From positions 558,001-622,000 of the forward strand of contig JAPFFF010000013.1 in NCBI GenBank assembly GCA_039105265.1: DNA of 64,000 nt, read 5' to 3'. Source of the stretch: Tritrichomonas musculus (taxonomy: Eukaryota; Parabasalia; Tritrichomonadida; Tritrichomonadidae). Below are positions 53,649 to 63,835 of this stretch, piece after piece. The notes under the pieces were generated by a model that saw only the letters and a list, made by a program, of their open reading frames with translations, was not told the DNA's origin and did no database searches. Position numbers and translations under genes: made by a program. Numbering within the stretch: the first letter of the stretch is position 1; the number at the start of each line of letters is the position of its first letter.

Positions 53649-54147
53649 ATCGATAAAATTATTAAAAAGTTTTGGTCAAAATCACTGTCCACCCAAATAA
53701 AATGAAATTTTCGAAAAAAAAAGCATCTGTTATTAAAAATGTTGTATTATTTTCAATGTTTATTTATCAATTAAATATAAATAAATAAAATTCTTTATAT
53801 ATCCAGGTTTCGATTATATTGCATAATCATTTTAAATGTTGAGTCAAAGAAAAATGAATGGAAGAAATAAAAATGTTCCTATTTGATATTAAAATTTTCA
53901 TTACAACATAAAGGAACAGCAAATAAGAATAATGAAAAGTAAAAAAAAAAACAATTTTCAATACTTTAAAGCAAAAAGTTTAAAAATGAAAGAAAAAGTG
54001 AAACAATAAATTTAGTTATTCTTGTACAATATTCGGTGTCAAAGCATCAACATTATATTCAGCACCAGAAGTCCTTTTGAATAATTATGCATTTGCATAA
54101 ATACTCTAGTTCGAGTGATGTTTATGCATTGCTTATGATATCATTTT
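53649..54147. other. Spacer between convergent Sel1 genes
   Basis: A/T-rich, with an A-run at 53940. No gene or clear repeat. Confidence 0.5.
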
Positions 54148-55299
54148 TTATGAGAATTCAAATCCAAGTCCTTCATAAAAATATTTGTTGATTTCTCGGG
54201 AATGCTTATTTTTCAACTTGTTTTTCTCATTTTCTCTTTCTTGAGATGAATAAAAATCAGTTGTTTCAATTGGTTGACAATAAATATCATATGAAAAATC
54301 AATTTTTTTATATTTTACATATAATTCATTGTATAAAGTTTCATTTTCTAATATCAAGTTTTGAATTATATCATAAATTTCAGTTAATAAATTAATATTT
54401 TCAAATTTATATTTGTGCATTTCTGTATCAATTATTTCTTTTGTAATTAGTTTTTTATTTATCTTCTTCACAATAGCAAGACTTAATAAAATTGTTGATG
54501 GTTTAAATCTATGTAACGATGAATTGATAAATAATTCAATTGCTCGTTCAATGTTTTGTTTAACTTTTTCTCCATAAAAATAAATATGACCTAAATTATA
54601 CATCGAAACTCGATCATTCTTTTGTTGAATTGATTCTCCAAAATATTCTTTAGAATTGTTTTTATATTTTTCATCCTTATATATGATTCCAAGATTATTT
54701 TTTGAATATGAATCACGAAGATTCGATCCATTTTTATAATGATAAATTGCTTCTTCAATGTTTCTTTCAATTTGAATTCCTTGAGAATAAATTACACCAA
54801 GAACAAAATGAGATCGAATATAATTTCTTTTTGCTGAAAGTGTAAAATAACGAATTGCAACATTAATGTATTGTTTAAAATATATTCCTTCATAATATAA
54901 TGTTCCAATGATGAATTGAGCTTCTGGATGATTCTTATTCGCTGCAAGTAAATAATAATGAATTGCTTTTTTAATGTCTCTTTGTACATATTCACCTTTA
55001 TTATAAATTACTCCAAGGTTGTATTGTGCCTGTGAAATATTTTGATCTGCTGCAAGTGAATAATAATGGATCGCTTTCTTGACATCTTTTAAAATATATT
55101 CACCATCATGATAAATTAATCCAAGATTGAATTGTGCTAGTGGATTGTTTTGTTCAGCTGCAAGTGTGTAATAATGAATTACTTTATTGATGTCTTTTGG
55201 AACTTCTTCATCTTCATCAAAAATTAGACCAAGATTATATAAGGCATCTGGATGATTTTGATCTGCTGCAAGTGAATACGAAAATCGCAATTCCATCAT
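54148..55299 (-). CDS. Sel1-repeat protein lacking the kinase part
   Basis: 383 aa. About eight Sel1 units (YSLAADQNHPDALYNLG, HYYTLAAEQNNPLAQFNLG and so on) are followed by a C-terminal region ending FYEGLGFEF, a close match to the tail of the large neighbour gene. The kinase and N-terminal region are missing. The only ATG (MMELRF) lies in sequence that, on the other strand, encodes a piece of a BspA-like LRR, and the junction with authentic Sel1 sequence is near 55275. So the gene is a truncated Sel1 copy that has gained a start from unrelated DNA, either a new chimera or a pseudogene that happens to stay open. It faces the large Sel1 kinase tail to tail. Confidence 0.7.
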   Translation of the reverse strand: MMELRFSYSLAADQNHPDALYNLGLIFDEDEEVPKDINKVIHYYTLAAEQNNPLAQFNLGLIYHDGEYILKDVKKAIHYYSLAADQNISQAQYNLGVIYNKGEYVQRDIKKAIHYYLLAANKNHPEAQFIIGTLYYEGIYFKQYINVAIRYFTLSAKRNYIRSHFVLGVIYSQGIQIERNIEEAIYHYKNGSNLRDSYSKNNLGIIYKDEKYKNNSKEYFGESIQQKNDRVSMYNLGHIYFYGEKVKQNIERAIELFINSSLHRFKPSTILLSLAIVKKINKKLITKEIIDTEMHKYKFENINLLTEIYDIIQNLILENETLYNELYVKYKKIDFSYDIYCQPIETTDFYSSQERENEKNKLKNKHSREINKYFYEGLGFEFS

Positions 55300-55405
55300 C
55301 TGTAACTGATATTGGATTTTCTGCTTTCACTAAATGTTCATCACTATCACAAATCACAATTCCTTCAAGAATAAATAGGAGACTTCTCGATATTAACTCC
55401 AATGC
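55276..55405 (+). pseudogene. Fragment of a BspA-like LRR_5 gene
   Basis: Plus strand reads IAIPSSVTDIGFSAFTKCSS and LSQITIPSRINRRLLDIN: nearly two LRR_5 repeats. It begins abruptly at the Sel1 junction and has no start or continuation. Confidence 0.75.
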
Positions 55406-55499
55406 CATATTAAATTTAATTTGATTTATAAAAATAACCGAGTTTTTTTGATAAACCATTTTCTTTAAAAAATATTTATTTTTTTATGCAAATATACCG

Positions 55500-55645
55500 A
55501 TATTTTCAATGTCTGGAGGCTTGGAAATGTTTTCTGAAATTAATCATGAAATCATGATACATCGCGAGTGGTGTTCTTTCACCAATTTTAACTGAATAAT
55601 CATTATTTTGACCAAACTTGTCAACAATATATGTTTTTTTCTAAA
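55500..55645 (-). pseudogene. Possible kinase N-lobe fragment
   Basis: Minus strand reads KTYIVDKFGQNNDYSVKIGE, which fits strands beta 2-beta 3 of a kinase, including the VK lysine, and resembles KTYIVQCVKDD in the partial kinase at the window start. The following residues do not match. Weak but suggestive. Confidence 0.4.
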
Positions 55646-55850
55646 AGTTCAATCAAAACATTGTTTTATTTTATAGAAATCTCAACATTTATAATTAAAT
55701 GAGTATAAGCTTTAAATATTCTTTTAGTTCTTTCTTTTCAATATGATATATTTTTTGTATCAAAATATTTAAATTGGAATTAAAAAAGTATTTTATATAA
55801 AAGTTTTGAAAATATGTTTTTATTATACTTTATATACATATAAAAGAATA

Positions 55851-55921
55851 GCGAGACTGTTGTATTGGTATCATATGGTCCCTCCGTGGCCAAGAACTGG
55901 GTTCGATTCCCAGGTTTCGCA
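55851..55921 (+). tRNA. tRNA-Gly (anticodon TCC)
   Basis: 71 nt. Acceptor GCGAGAC (55851-55857) pairs with GTTTCGC (55914-55920) with one G-T pair; discriminator A. Anticodon stem TGGTC/GGCCA with loop CCTCCGT gives TCC. T arm CTGGGTTCGATTCCCAG is perfect and includes the B box. A T-run follows. No intron. Confidence 0.97.
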
Positions 55922-56099
55922 TTTTTTTGATATTTTTTATATTTTTTGAAATAAATGAAATTAAATTCAGACAATGAGCACTATTATCATATATTCTTTT
56001 TGTTATAGGTATGTTTTACAAAAAAAAAAAGTTATTGAATTTCATGAAAAACAAAATTTTTTTTTTTCATTTGAAATAATTACTATAAATTATGAGTAG

Positions 56100-57146
56100 T
56101 TTACATATCAAACTGAGAAGCAAGATTTTGCATCATTTCTCCATTTGATTTTAAATATATCTAAATATCATTATCGCAATTCTACTTTTTTCAGAAAGAT
56201 TGAGCAAATAATGACAAAATTCAAAGATGAAATTACCAAACGTTTTAAAAATTCTGAAATTTTCAATATATTTAAAGATAACAAACGAATTCTTCTATTT
56301 CTTCTTGAAAACGAAATAATGATTATGGATGATTATATTGTTCAAACTATCATTACAGGAAAATATTTAGATGCCAAATATCCACAATATTTTGCACCTG
56401 AAATTCAAACATTTATGACCAAAAGCTGGTTTCCAAAAATTAATACAAGTCAAAATATGAAACGGATAATCGAAGTTCAGAAAAAGTTGCCCAAAAATTT
56501 CAATGAATTGAGAAAGAAAGGTGAAAACGACAGTTTAATTTGTAAAATGATTCAAGACGATTCAATTGATGAATTTAAAGAATATTTTGAAAAAGATAAA
56601 TTTTCGGTTGATAATTCAAAAAACAAAAAAGAATCAAATAATGATGATAATGAAATAACATTAATTAAATATGCAGCATTTTTTTGATCTTTTAAAATAT
56701 TTCAATATTTATTCGAAAAAAGTGGCCATTTAACACAATCAATTTGGCCTTTTTCAATTCATGGAAATAACGCAGAAATGATTAACTTTTTGATAGAAAA
56801 TAAAATTGAACCAGAAAATAAAGAATGTCTTATAGAATCAATTAAATGTCATCATATTGATATTTCAAATTATTTATTTGAGTATTATTTTGAAAATGAA
56901 GAGAAAAATTCAATTGAAAATGTAATTCAATACATTAAAATCTACAATTTCTATTATTTACAAAATGAATTTTTAAACGATGCGAATTTATTTTATGAAT
57001 TCTGTAAATATGATTATTATTACGTTTGTAAAAAAATTATAAAGAAGAATGAAAGTCTTGATGAAAACAAAATTAAATCAAATGTTTTGAATGTAATTCA
57101 AAAATTCAATCATTCTAATACAATTTATTATTCACTTTTTGAATAA
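56100..57146 (+). pseudogene. Broken DUF3447-type ankyrin gene
   Basis: One frame carries the family from FTYQTEKQDFASFLHLILNI (56100) to YSLFE and a stop at 57146, interrupted once: TGA at 56685-56687 sits where paralogues have Gly in AAFFGSIQIFQYL (GGA to TGA). The start is also missing, because a stop at 56097-56099 precedes the frame and no ATG lies in the conserved N-terminal part. Otherwise the sequence is well kept (KRILLFLLENEI, GENDSLICKMIQDDSIDEF, CHHIDISNYLF), so loss is recent. It ends before any classic ankyrin C-terminus. The flank 55922-56099 is A/T-rich. Confidence 0.85.
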
Positions 57147-57204
57147 AATTTAACACAAAAAATTTTGAATAAAATTCAAAATGTAATTTATTTTAATTAC
57201 GTTT

Positions 57205-59796
57205 TTATTTGATTTTTTTAATGCAATTTTTATCTCCAAGCATACAAGCAGCTTTTGAATTATTATGCTTAGATGCTAATTCATAATAGCTAATTGCTGT
57301 TGAAATATCTTGTTTAACTGCATATCCATTTTCATGTAGAATTCCTAAATAGAAAAACGCATCAGATTCGTTTTGTTGAGCTGCTAACTCAAATAAATAT
57401 TTTGCTTTTATATAATTTCGGTCAACAAAATAACCTTTTAAATAAAACAATCCTAATTTCACAAAAGCTTCAGGATATTGTTGCTGTGTTGATAATTCAT
57501 AACATTCATATGCTTTTGAGTAATTTTGTTCAATTCCAATACCTATTTCATAAAGTTTACCTAATTGCATTAAAGCACAAGGATTATTTTGTTTGGCAGA
57601 TCTTTCAAAATAATTCTTTGCTTTTATATATATAATCTTGTTTTACAATATTACTGTTTAAATAACGATTACCTAAGATAAAATTAGCTACTGAATTATT
57701 TAATGATGCTGATAATTCATAATATTTAAGAGATTTCGAAAAATTTTGCTCAACTCCATCACCATTTTCATAAAATTTCCCTAACATCAATGAAGCATCA
57801 GAATTACCAAGTTCAGATGATCTTTCAATATATTCAATACCTTTCTTTCGATCTTGGTTAACGATTTCTCCTTCTAAATAAATCATTCCTAGAGTAAAAA
57901 GAGAATCAGAATTGTCATTAATTGCTGATGCTTCTAAATATTCAATAGCTTTTGAAATATCTTGTTTAGTGCCAATTCCTAACAAATAAACGAGTCCTAG
58001 ATTTCGAAGTGAATCAGGGTCATTTTGTTTTACTGCTAATTCAATAAGCTCTTTTGCTTTTACCTGATTTTGCTCAACTCCTGTTCCATTTGAATAAAAC
58101 TTTGCTAAATTAAGATGACTTTTAGGATTGTTTAATTTTGATGATAATTCATAATATTTAAGAGCTTTCGATAAATTTTCTTTGCTTCCATATTCTTTAT
58201 CATATAGAATTCCAAATAGATATAAAAAGGATGAAATATCGTTTCTATTTTTTAAATAATACACTAAAAATTTAAAATACCAATAAATTATATATTTGAA
58301 TTTACATCAATTTTTGTCTCATCATTAAATATCAAATAAATATTTTCATAAAAGTATTGAATTGGAATAGAAATATAATCATTCACATTAAAATTATCAA
58401 AGAAATTAGATTTTATAGCTTCGTCAAATAAAATATTGTAAATTACGCTTCTTGATATTCTTTCTTTTTGATTTAATTTGACACTTAATTGATAAAGATT
58501 TTTAATATTTTTTGTTCCCATCGTCATTGGTGGAAATTCTTTATGATGATCAAATTCAACTAATTCTTTCTTTTCAAAAACAAAGTAGACAATGAGACCA
58601 AAAGAAAAAATATCAGTTGGATACGAAATTTCTTTATTATCACTATTTTTCTCAGGAGATAAATATAAATGAGATGCAAAATCGCGTGTCATCTCTCTAT
58701 TTGATTGAATTCCATCAATTTCTCGAACTGTGTCAAAGCCAGAAACAAACGGAAGATTATCATGATTGAATAGTATATTCGTTGGCCTTATATCACGATG
58801 AATGAGATGGTTTGAATGAAGATAATCAATTGCTTGATAAAGTCTATTATTGATCGTAAAAGATTCAATTTCAGTGATATCATTTTTCATTCATTCTTTA
58901 AGTTTTCCATTTGACATGAATTCGTAAACAAATCCAACAACTACATCATTCTTTTTGATAAATCCATAGAATCTAGTGATGCACCTTTGTGAGTATTTGC
59001 TACAAAAATCAATTTCGTGCTGACTTTCATCATTACCTACTTTTTTTAATAGAAAAATGTAAAGCGTTTCAATATGAATTGCTATGTAAAGAGCTTCACC
59101 ATTGTCAGTGCTGATAATTTTCAATTTTATGAAGTCATTTTCATTAAATTGAAATATTTTAACTTTTTGTTCTGTATTTATATGATTTTTGATCATTTGA
59201 AAGCGATTTTCATTGGTTTCATTGTGTTTTGATATTATATTGGCTAGTTCGTTTTCTTTTTCTTTAACATTTTGATCATCTGATAAATATCTAAAAATAA
59301 AAAATGATGGATCTTCAAAATAACATGTAGGATAAAAGAATCTCTTTATCAGGTATGCTAATATTGGGTAAAATGTGTAGTAAACAAAGATGTTATTTTT
59401 GATATAATTATAATATTCATGACAAATTGTTTTTACTTCAGGTATTGCTGAACTACTATCGATAAATTCTGTTCTTAATGACTCTAAAATTGGTTGCACT
59501 ATAGTAATATTAATTGATTCGATAATTAAGCATTTTTTTTCAACACAAAGAATTATATTACCCAATAATGAATCAGTTAGTGGCTCTATTTTGTAAGTAC
59601 CGAATTTGTATTTCTGAAAGAAATTTAACAACAAATCTTTTAGTTTATTTTCATTGGAATTAAATAATTCTAATTGAAGATTTAAAAATGAAAAGTTTGA
59701 ATAGCATTCTTGTATGATTCGAGGAGAGTCACAATTAATTAATGCTAATAAAATTTTATAATTTTGAGGAATATCATGGAAAATCAAATTATCCAT
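57205..59796 (-). pseudogene. Recently broken kinase with Sel1 repeats
   Basis: Starts at the ATG for MDNLIFHDIPQNYKILLALI. It shows the same N-terminal helical region as the 49341 gene, a kinase domain (LYIFLLKKV lysine side, HLIHRDIRPTNILF, SGFDTV in place of DFG, LYLSPEK), then about ten Sel1 repeats (KALKYYELSSKLNNPKSHLN, AKYLFELAAQQNESDAFFYL). Breaks: an in-frame TGA at 58891-58893 between KLKE and MKNDI, a frameshift between kinase and Sel1 near 58265-58290, and another in a TA tract near 57620-57630 (about four extra bases). Everything else is intact, so the breaks are young, or are allelic variants. The changed DFG and HRDIRP suggest a pseudokinase even before decay. Confidence 0.85.
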
Positions 59797-59807
59797 AAGG
59801 CTGAGTT

Positions 59808-60074
59808 GCTTCTGTCCTTATTGCGGCCAGAAACTCGCCTTTCATGCTCTACACAGGCAGAATTCTTGATGATGAAGTTTGCGTTTCGTTCCCGTTCACT
59901 GAACACGCGGTTAACGTTGTCGGTTACGGCTCAGAAAATGGAGTCGAATTTTGGATTGTTAGAAACTCGTGGGGAGAAACATGGGGCGAGGATAGATATG
60001 TGAGAATGATAAGAAACAAAGAAAACAGGTGCTTGATTGTATCTGATGTTTATATTGCAATTGTTAAAGAATAA
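59808..60074 (+). pseudogene. C-terminal third of a papain-family cysteine protease
   Basis: Plus strand reads [16 protein letters not shown], then [20 protein letters not shown] and [20 protein letters not shown] to a stop at 60072-60074. The catalytic His (HAVNVVGYG) and Asn (NSWG) regions of clan CA family C1 are present, but the propeptide, catalytic Cys and first half are gone. Gly at the usual 'YTGG' and 'EDGY' positions is replaced by Arg. It begins about 12 bp from the divergent start of the kinase/Sel1 gene, so that gene's upstream region lies inside protease sequence. Confidence 0.88.
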
Positions 60075-60520
60075 TTAGTAAATAATTTTATTATTATTAT
60101 TAATTGTTATTGATAAAAAAATCATTAAATTCATAAATCATCATAAAATTAATTAAAAAAAAATGCAATGAACAACATTGAACAATTTCTTTCAATAAAT
60201 ACATATTTTTTTAAATATCATGTTAATTTTTGAAGAAAACATAATTAATTAAATCATAATTAATAGTATAAAAGGTTGTAAATATATATTTTTTTTGAAA
60301 GAATACAACCTAAATAATTCTCCTAAAAGCTTAGAAAAAATTTAATTTAATTCTGAATTTTATTTTATATTTCAAAAGACTATAAAAACAGATATTCAAA
60401 AAAATGATTTAATCTTAAGAAAAATTTGAACGATATTCTTTAAATTTTTCCAGATATTGAAATTTTTCATCAATTTTCTACATAATCAAATCTTTTAGTG
60501 CTACAGTTCATTTTTTTTAA
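60075..60520. other. AT-rich upstream region of the proline-rich gene
   Basis: 446 bp with no gene. Polypurine/polypyrimidine runs only. Confidence 0.5.
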
Positions 60521-60838
60521 ATGACAGGCTACGGCTATAATCAAGGACCCCCACATATGTCTTATCCACCACCACCACCTCCACCAGGTTGCCCACCACC
60601 ACCTCCACCAGGATATGGATGTCCTCCACCACCACCTCCACCAGGATGCCCACCACCACCACCACCTCCACCAGGATATGGATGTCCTCCACCACCACCA
60701 GGATGCCCACCTCCTCCTCCACCAGGATATGGATGTCCTCCACCTCCACCAGGATGTCCACCTCCTCCTCCACCAGGTTACGGATGTCCACCCCCACCCC
60801 CACCTTATGGCTACGATAATCGTCGTAGGAGATGGTAA
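60521..60838 (+). CDS. Small Pro/Gly/Cys-rich repeat protein
   Basis: 105 aa. It opens with MTGYGYNQGPPHMSY, then five or so repeats of the form GYGCPPPPPPPGCPPPPP, then YGYDNRRRRW. GC content is far above the surroundings because of proline and glycine codons. There is no signal peptide. Such XYPPX/PPGYG-type tails are found in proteins that bind WW or SH3-like domains and in membrane-associated small proteins; the regularly spaced cysteines could be palmitoylated or cross-linked. Function unknown. The lack of stops over the repeat in other frames is a by-product of the composition, but the clean ATG, basic end and stop support coding. Confidence 0.75.
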   Translation: MTGYGYNQGPPHMSYPPPPPPPGCPPPPPPGYGCPPPPPPPGCPPPPPPPPGYGCPPPPPGCPPPPPPGYGCPPPPPGCPPPPPPGYGCPPPPPPYGYDNRRRRW

Positions 60839-61166
60839 ATAATCATGAAGCTTTTTTTTAATAATAGATTTTTTAATAATAAAATCTTGTTTTTTTATTA
60901 TATTAACACAAAAAAGATTATTTACAACTTTTTTTTTTTTAATTTTGATTTTCTTTTGCTCATCTTTAATCAACAACCTCGTGTATTCAAAAATACCAAA
61001 ATTCGAATACAATTCATTCAATAATTTCTTCATAAAATATCATTTTTTGAGCAATTATTTCATTAAAGCATATCAGCTTTTTCAGCTTCTTAATAATTCT
61101 TTTTGATCTGGCTTTAATTCTCTTTTTGATCACAAAAATATAAGAATATTTATATAAAATGAATTT

Positions 61167-61459
61167 TTATTGCATATATGTAGCATTTCTGAAATCGATA
61201 TCAAAGATTTGAAAAATAATATCGTTTACATTCCCCAATATTCGGCAGAAACATCAGTTGTAAATATGTTATTTAACGTGATATCAAAGCTGACAAGAAT
61301 ATTTTGGCGAAGTTACTCGTTCTTATTAATGGATCATCACAGATGCCATGGAATGGTTTCAAGTATTTTGCTAACATTAAAAACCCAATAAGAATTGAAT
61401 CGAAGAGATATTTTAGCCGATGTACAGTATCACATACGTGCGTAAATATACTAGTTTAA
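61167..61459 (+). pseudogene. C-lobe fragment of a HECT E3 ubiquitin ligase
   Basis: Frame one reads SEIDIKDLKNNIVYIPQYS and NMLFNVIS. After a frameshift near 61300, frame two reads LINGSSQMPWNGFKYFANIK, RYFSRCTVSHTCVNILV and a stop at 61457-61459. This follows the HECT C-lobe: a 'N..Y..GY.......WFW' segment, then 'F.TGSSQ.P..GF', then the catalytic cysteine in HTC. The N-lobe and everything upstream are missing. A fossil of a host gene. An A-run of about 26 (61468-61493) follows. The flank 60839-61166 is empty. Confidence 0.75.
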
Positions 61460-61607
61460 CCTCAATAAAAAAAAAAAAAAAAAAAAAAAAAAATGAAGAA
61501 TTAATTCAAAACTTATTGGTTGCAATTAATGTAAAATCTTTTGATTTGAAATACACTTTTATATTCCTAACTTCATTAAAAAAGATACGGTATAAAATTT
61601 AATATTT

Positions 61608-62204
61608 TTATTTAAGATTTAACAGTTCTGGAATTAATTCCAGAAGCTCTTCTTTATGTTGGTGAAGATAGATCAAAATACGTTCACTATCTTTTGAGTA
61701 ATTTTGGAAATATAAATCAATAGAGCGTGATTCTTCTCTGGAAATCTTTGGAAGATTAAGTGATTTACAAACGTTATTATGAATTTTACATACTAATTGC
61801 TTGGGAAATTTGGCTTTTGTTGTAAAAATTTTGTAAAAAAAGTTTTTAAACGAGTTTGATGGGCCTGAAAGATCAATCCTCCTCTTGAAACCTCTTGTCG
61901 AGATTCTAGGAGTTGATCCTTCAACTGGAACTTCTTTTTGAGCTATTTTCAAATTGTTTTCAGGTTCAATGGGTAATTCAAATAAAGATGAGGGGAATTC
62001 TAAGCCTGAGATATCAATATTTTGATTAGGATCGAAATTAAATGCAATATTAAATTCATCATCATCTGAAGGTGGTCCAAAAGAAAAAAGATTAAAAGGA
62101 TCAGCATTAAATTTGTTAATTTCTTCTATAGTAGGCGTAATTTGCTGTTGAGGGATACTATCATACCAAGGAATTTTATATTCTGGATCAAATTCGGTAA
62201 TCAT
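61608..62204 (-). CDS. Hypothetical protein, 198 aa
   Basis: From the ATG of MITEFDPEYKIPWY; an upstream ATG at 62240 would add a 12-residue hydrophobic lead. The first 90 residues are acidic and rich in Asn, Pro and Phe, likely disordered. About 110-198 is a compact helical part (FKNFFYKIFTTKAKFPKQLV, then SREESRSIDLYFQNYSKDSE and LLELIPELLNL). A basic patch RGFKRRIDLS precedes it. I do not recognise the family; an acidic disordered front with a small helical C-terminal domain would suit a regulator or binding partner, but this is speculation. CCAAAAAGT occurs about 88 nt upstream. Confidence 0.65.
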   Translation of the reverse strand: MITEFDPEYKIPWYDSIPQQQITPTIEEINKFNADPFNLFSFGPPSDDDEFNIAFNFDPNQNIDISGLEFPSSLFELPIEPENNLKIAQKEVPVEGSTPRISTRGFKRRIDLSGPSNSFKNFFYKIFTTKAKFPKQLVCKIHNNVCKSLNLPKISREESRSIDLYFQNYSKDSERILIYLHQHKEELLELIPELLNLK

Positions 62205-62240
62205 TGAAATAAAAAAATGATTTTTGATGAAAATTTTCAT

Positions 62241-62779
62241 ATATTAAATTTTCAATCAAAAATTTATAAAATTGCGGTTTCAGTTTATGCCAAAAAGTTA
62301 TTTTTTTTCACAGAAAATTTTGATTTGTTTAACATCTATTATTTTTAATAGAAAATTTGAATGGTTTAATGAAAAAGAAGTGAACTGACTACTTATGATA
62401 ATTTTTATTTCTGTTAACTCGCATTACATTTGATAAAAAAAATTTTATCATTGTATATATTTTACATTACAAATTGCAATAATATTTTGAAAATCAAATC
62501 ATGATAAAGGTAAAAAAAAATAAATAAATTCATATTGATTCATGTTTATATAAATTTTAACACAAAAGTAGCAAATGCTATTGGATATTATTTGGTAATT
62601 ATTATATAATTATATTTCGAAATTGACATTAAGAGTAATAATTAAAATTATCTTGAATGAAAATAATCATTAGAGTAAATAATTAAAAATAACATGATTA
62701 TCACCGAGTAAAACAAAAACTTCATTGATATATTCGCAAATTTTCCCTAGCATTTTGTAAAATTAATTTTGGTTTGCAA
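62241..62779. other. AT-rich spacer, nothing recognised
   Basis: About 540 bp between two genes on the same strand. No ORF of note. Confidence 0.5.
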
Positions 62780-63835
62780 TTAAACAAATAGTTTTGACAT
62801 TGCTTGATTAATATTTTTATAAAGTTCGAATTCGTATTCAAGATCAACAATTCTTCTTATTAGCTCTTCTTTTAAAAAAGTTTCTTTGGCTAAGCTCTGT
62901 TTGATTTGGGTGTAATTTTTATCAACATTTAATAATTTAAATTGACTATGGAACAAAAATAGAAATAAAAGCAAAAATAATGATATGAATAATGCGAAAA
63001 TAATTACCTTAAGACCTACAATTTCATTTTGATTATTTTTCATTTGTTCTTGAATAATCTCGATCATTTTTGAATTTTCCTTTTCTTTATTATGTTCTGT
63101 TTGCTCTTTTTGAACAAGTTCTTTGATAATTTTTGTATTAATAGAATTGAAATCAAAAGTTTTTGGATATTCTGTAAGTAATTGATTCAAATACTTTAAC
63201 TCATCATTTCCAAAATAAATAAAAGAAAATAAAATCGAAGCTTTCCTTCCATATCTTGATAAATACTTGAATAAAAACTCGATAATCTGATGATTTGAAA
63301 TTAACTTTTTTGAATGGTTTACAAAATATTTTTCCAAAATTTTATACATAAATGGAATTGGTATTAATAACATTATATCATCTTCTATAAATTCAACCAA
63401 GTTATTTGAAATTGCTTCTTCATAGTCATCTAAATTGCTATTCTGCGTATCATCTATTTTTATAAGGAATTGAATTAGAGTATCGTTTGAAAAGTTCGAA
63501 AAGTAATCTTCCAATTCTTTATTTAATGATGTAAAACCATATCGTTTTGTCAAAAAATAAAGGTTAATTGCTTCTTCTCTTGCAACGTGATAATTTTGAT
63601 GTTGACAATGACTGATGAATGTTCTAATCGAATTGTCTGATATATTCGTAAACAAAACATTACCTTGTTCATCTAAAATATTGACATTATTGATTTTTTC
63701 AGTTGTTTGTTTTTTATCAAATAATTCGGAATACGAAAAAAAATCTCTGTTCATATGATATATAGGATTATATAAGAATAAATCATCTTTAATTGGAGAA
63801 TCAACAGCTTGTTTGATTATTTTTTTGTTAGTCAT
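62780..63835 (-). CDS. BTB/BACK-like protein with coiled coils and one membrane helix
   Basis: 351 aa from the ATG of MTNKKIIKQAVD; an ATG 18 codons upstream (63889) would overlap an ACTTTTTGA motif and is less likely. Residues about 50-240 look like the BTB-BACK-like helical module common in trichomonads (DNSIRTFISHCQ ... YFLTKRYGFTSLNKELEDYF ... IPIPFMYKILEKYF). A coiled coil (about 245-280) leads into one strongly hydrophobic helix (about 283-303, KVIIFALFISLFLLLFLFLF), and another coiled coil ends the protein. Likely a tail-anchored-like membrane adaptor, with the BTB part in the cytosol. Confidence 0.8.
   Translation of the reverse strand: MTNKKIIKQAVDSPIKDDLFLYNPIYHMNRDFFSYSELFDKKQTTEKINNVNILDEQGNVLFTNISDNSIRTFISHCQHQNYHVAREEAINLYFLTKRYGFTSLNKELEDYFSNFSNDTLIQFLIKIDDTQNSNLDDYEEAISNNLVEFIEDDIMLLIPIPFMYKILEKYFVNHSKKLISNHQIIEFLFKYLSRYGRKASILFSFIYFGNDELKYLNQLLTEYPKTFDFNSINTKIIKELVQKEQTEHNKEKENSKMIEIIQEQMKNNQNEIVGLKVIIFALFISLFLLLFLFLFHSQFKLLNVDKNYTQIKQSLAKETFLKEELIRRIVDLEYEFELYKNINQAMSKLFV

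Noticed and set aside
58255-58310. Possible short intron (GTAAATTC ... TTTTTAG) between kinase and Sel1 parts
   Set aside because: Splicing it would not restore the downstream reading frame, and the ends do not fit the trichomonad intron consensus; a plain frameshift is simpler.
60470-61033. Trp/Arg/Ser-rich minus-strand frame
   Set aside because: Antisense of the proline-glycine repeat gene. Repeats without stops in one frame also stay open in others; the plus frame has the better start and end.
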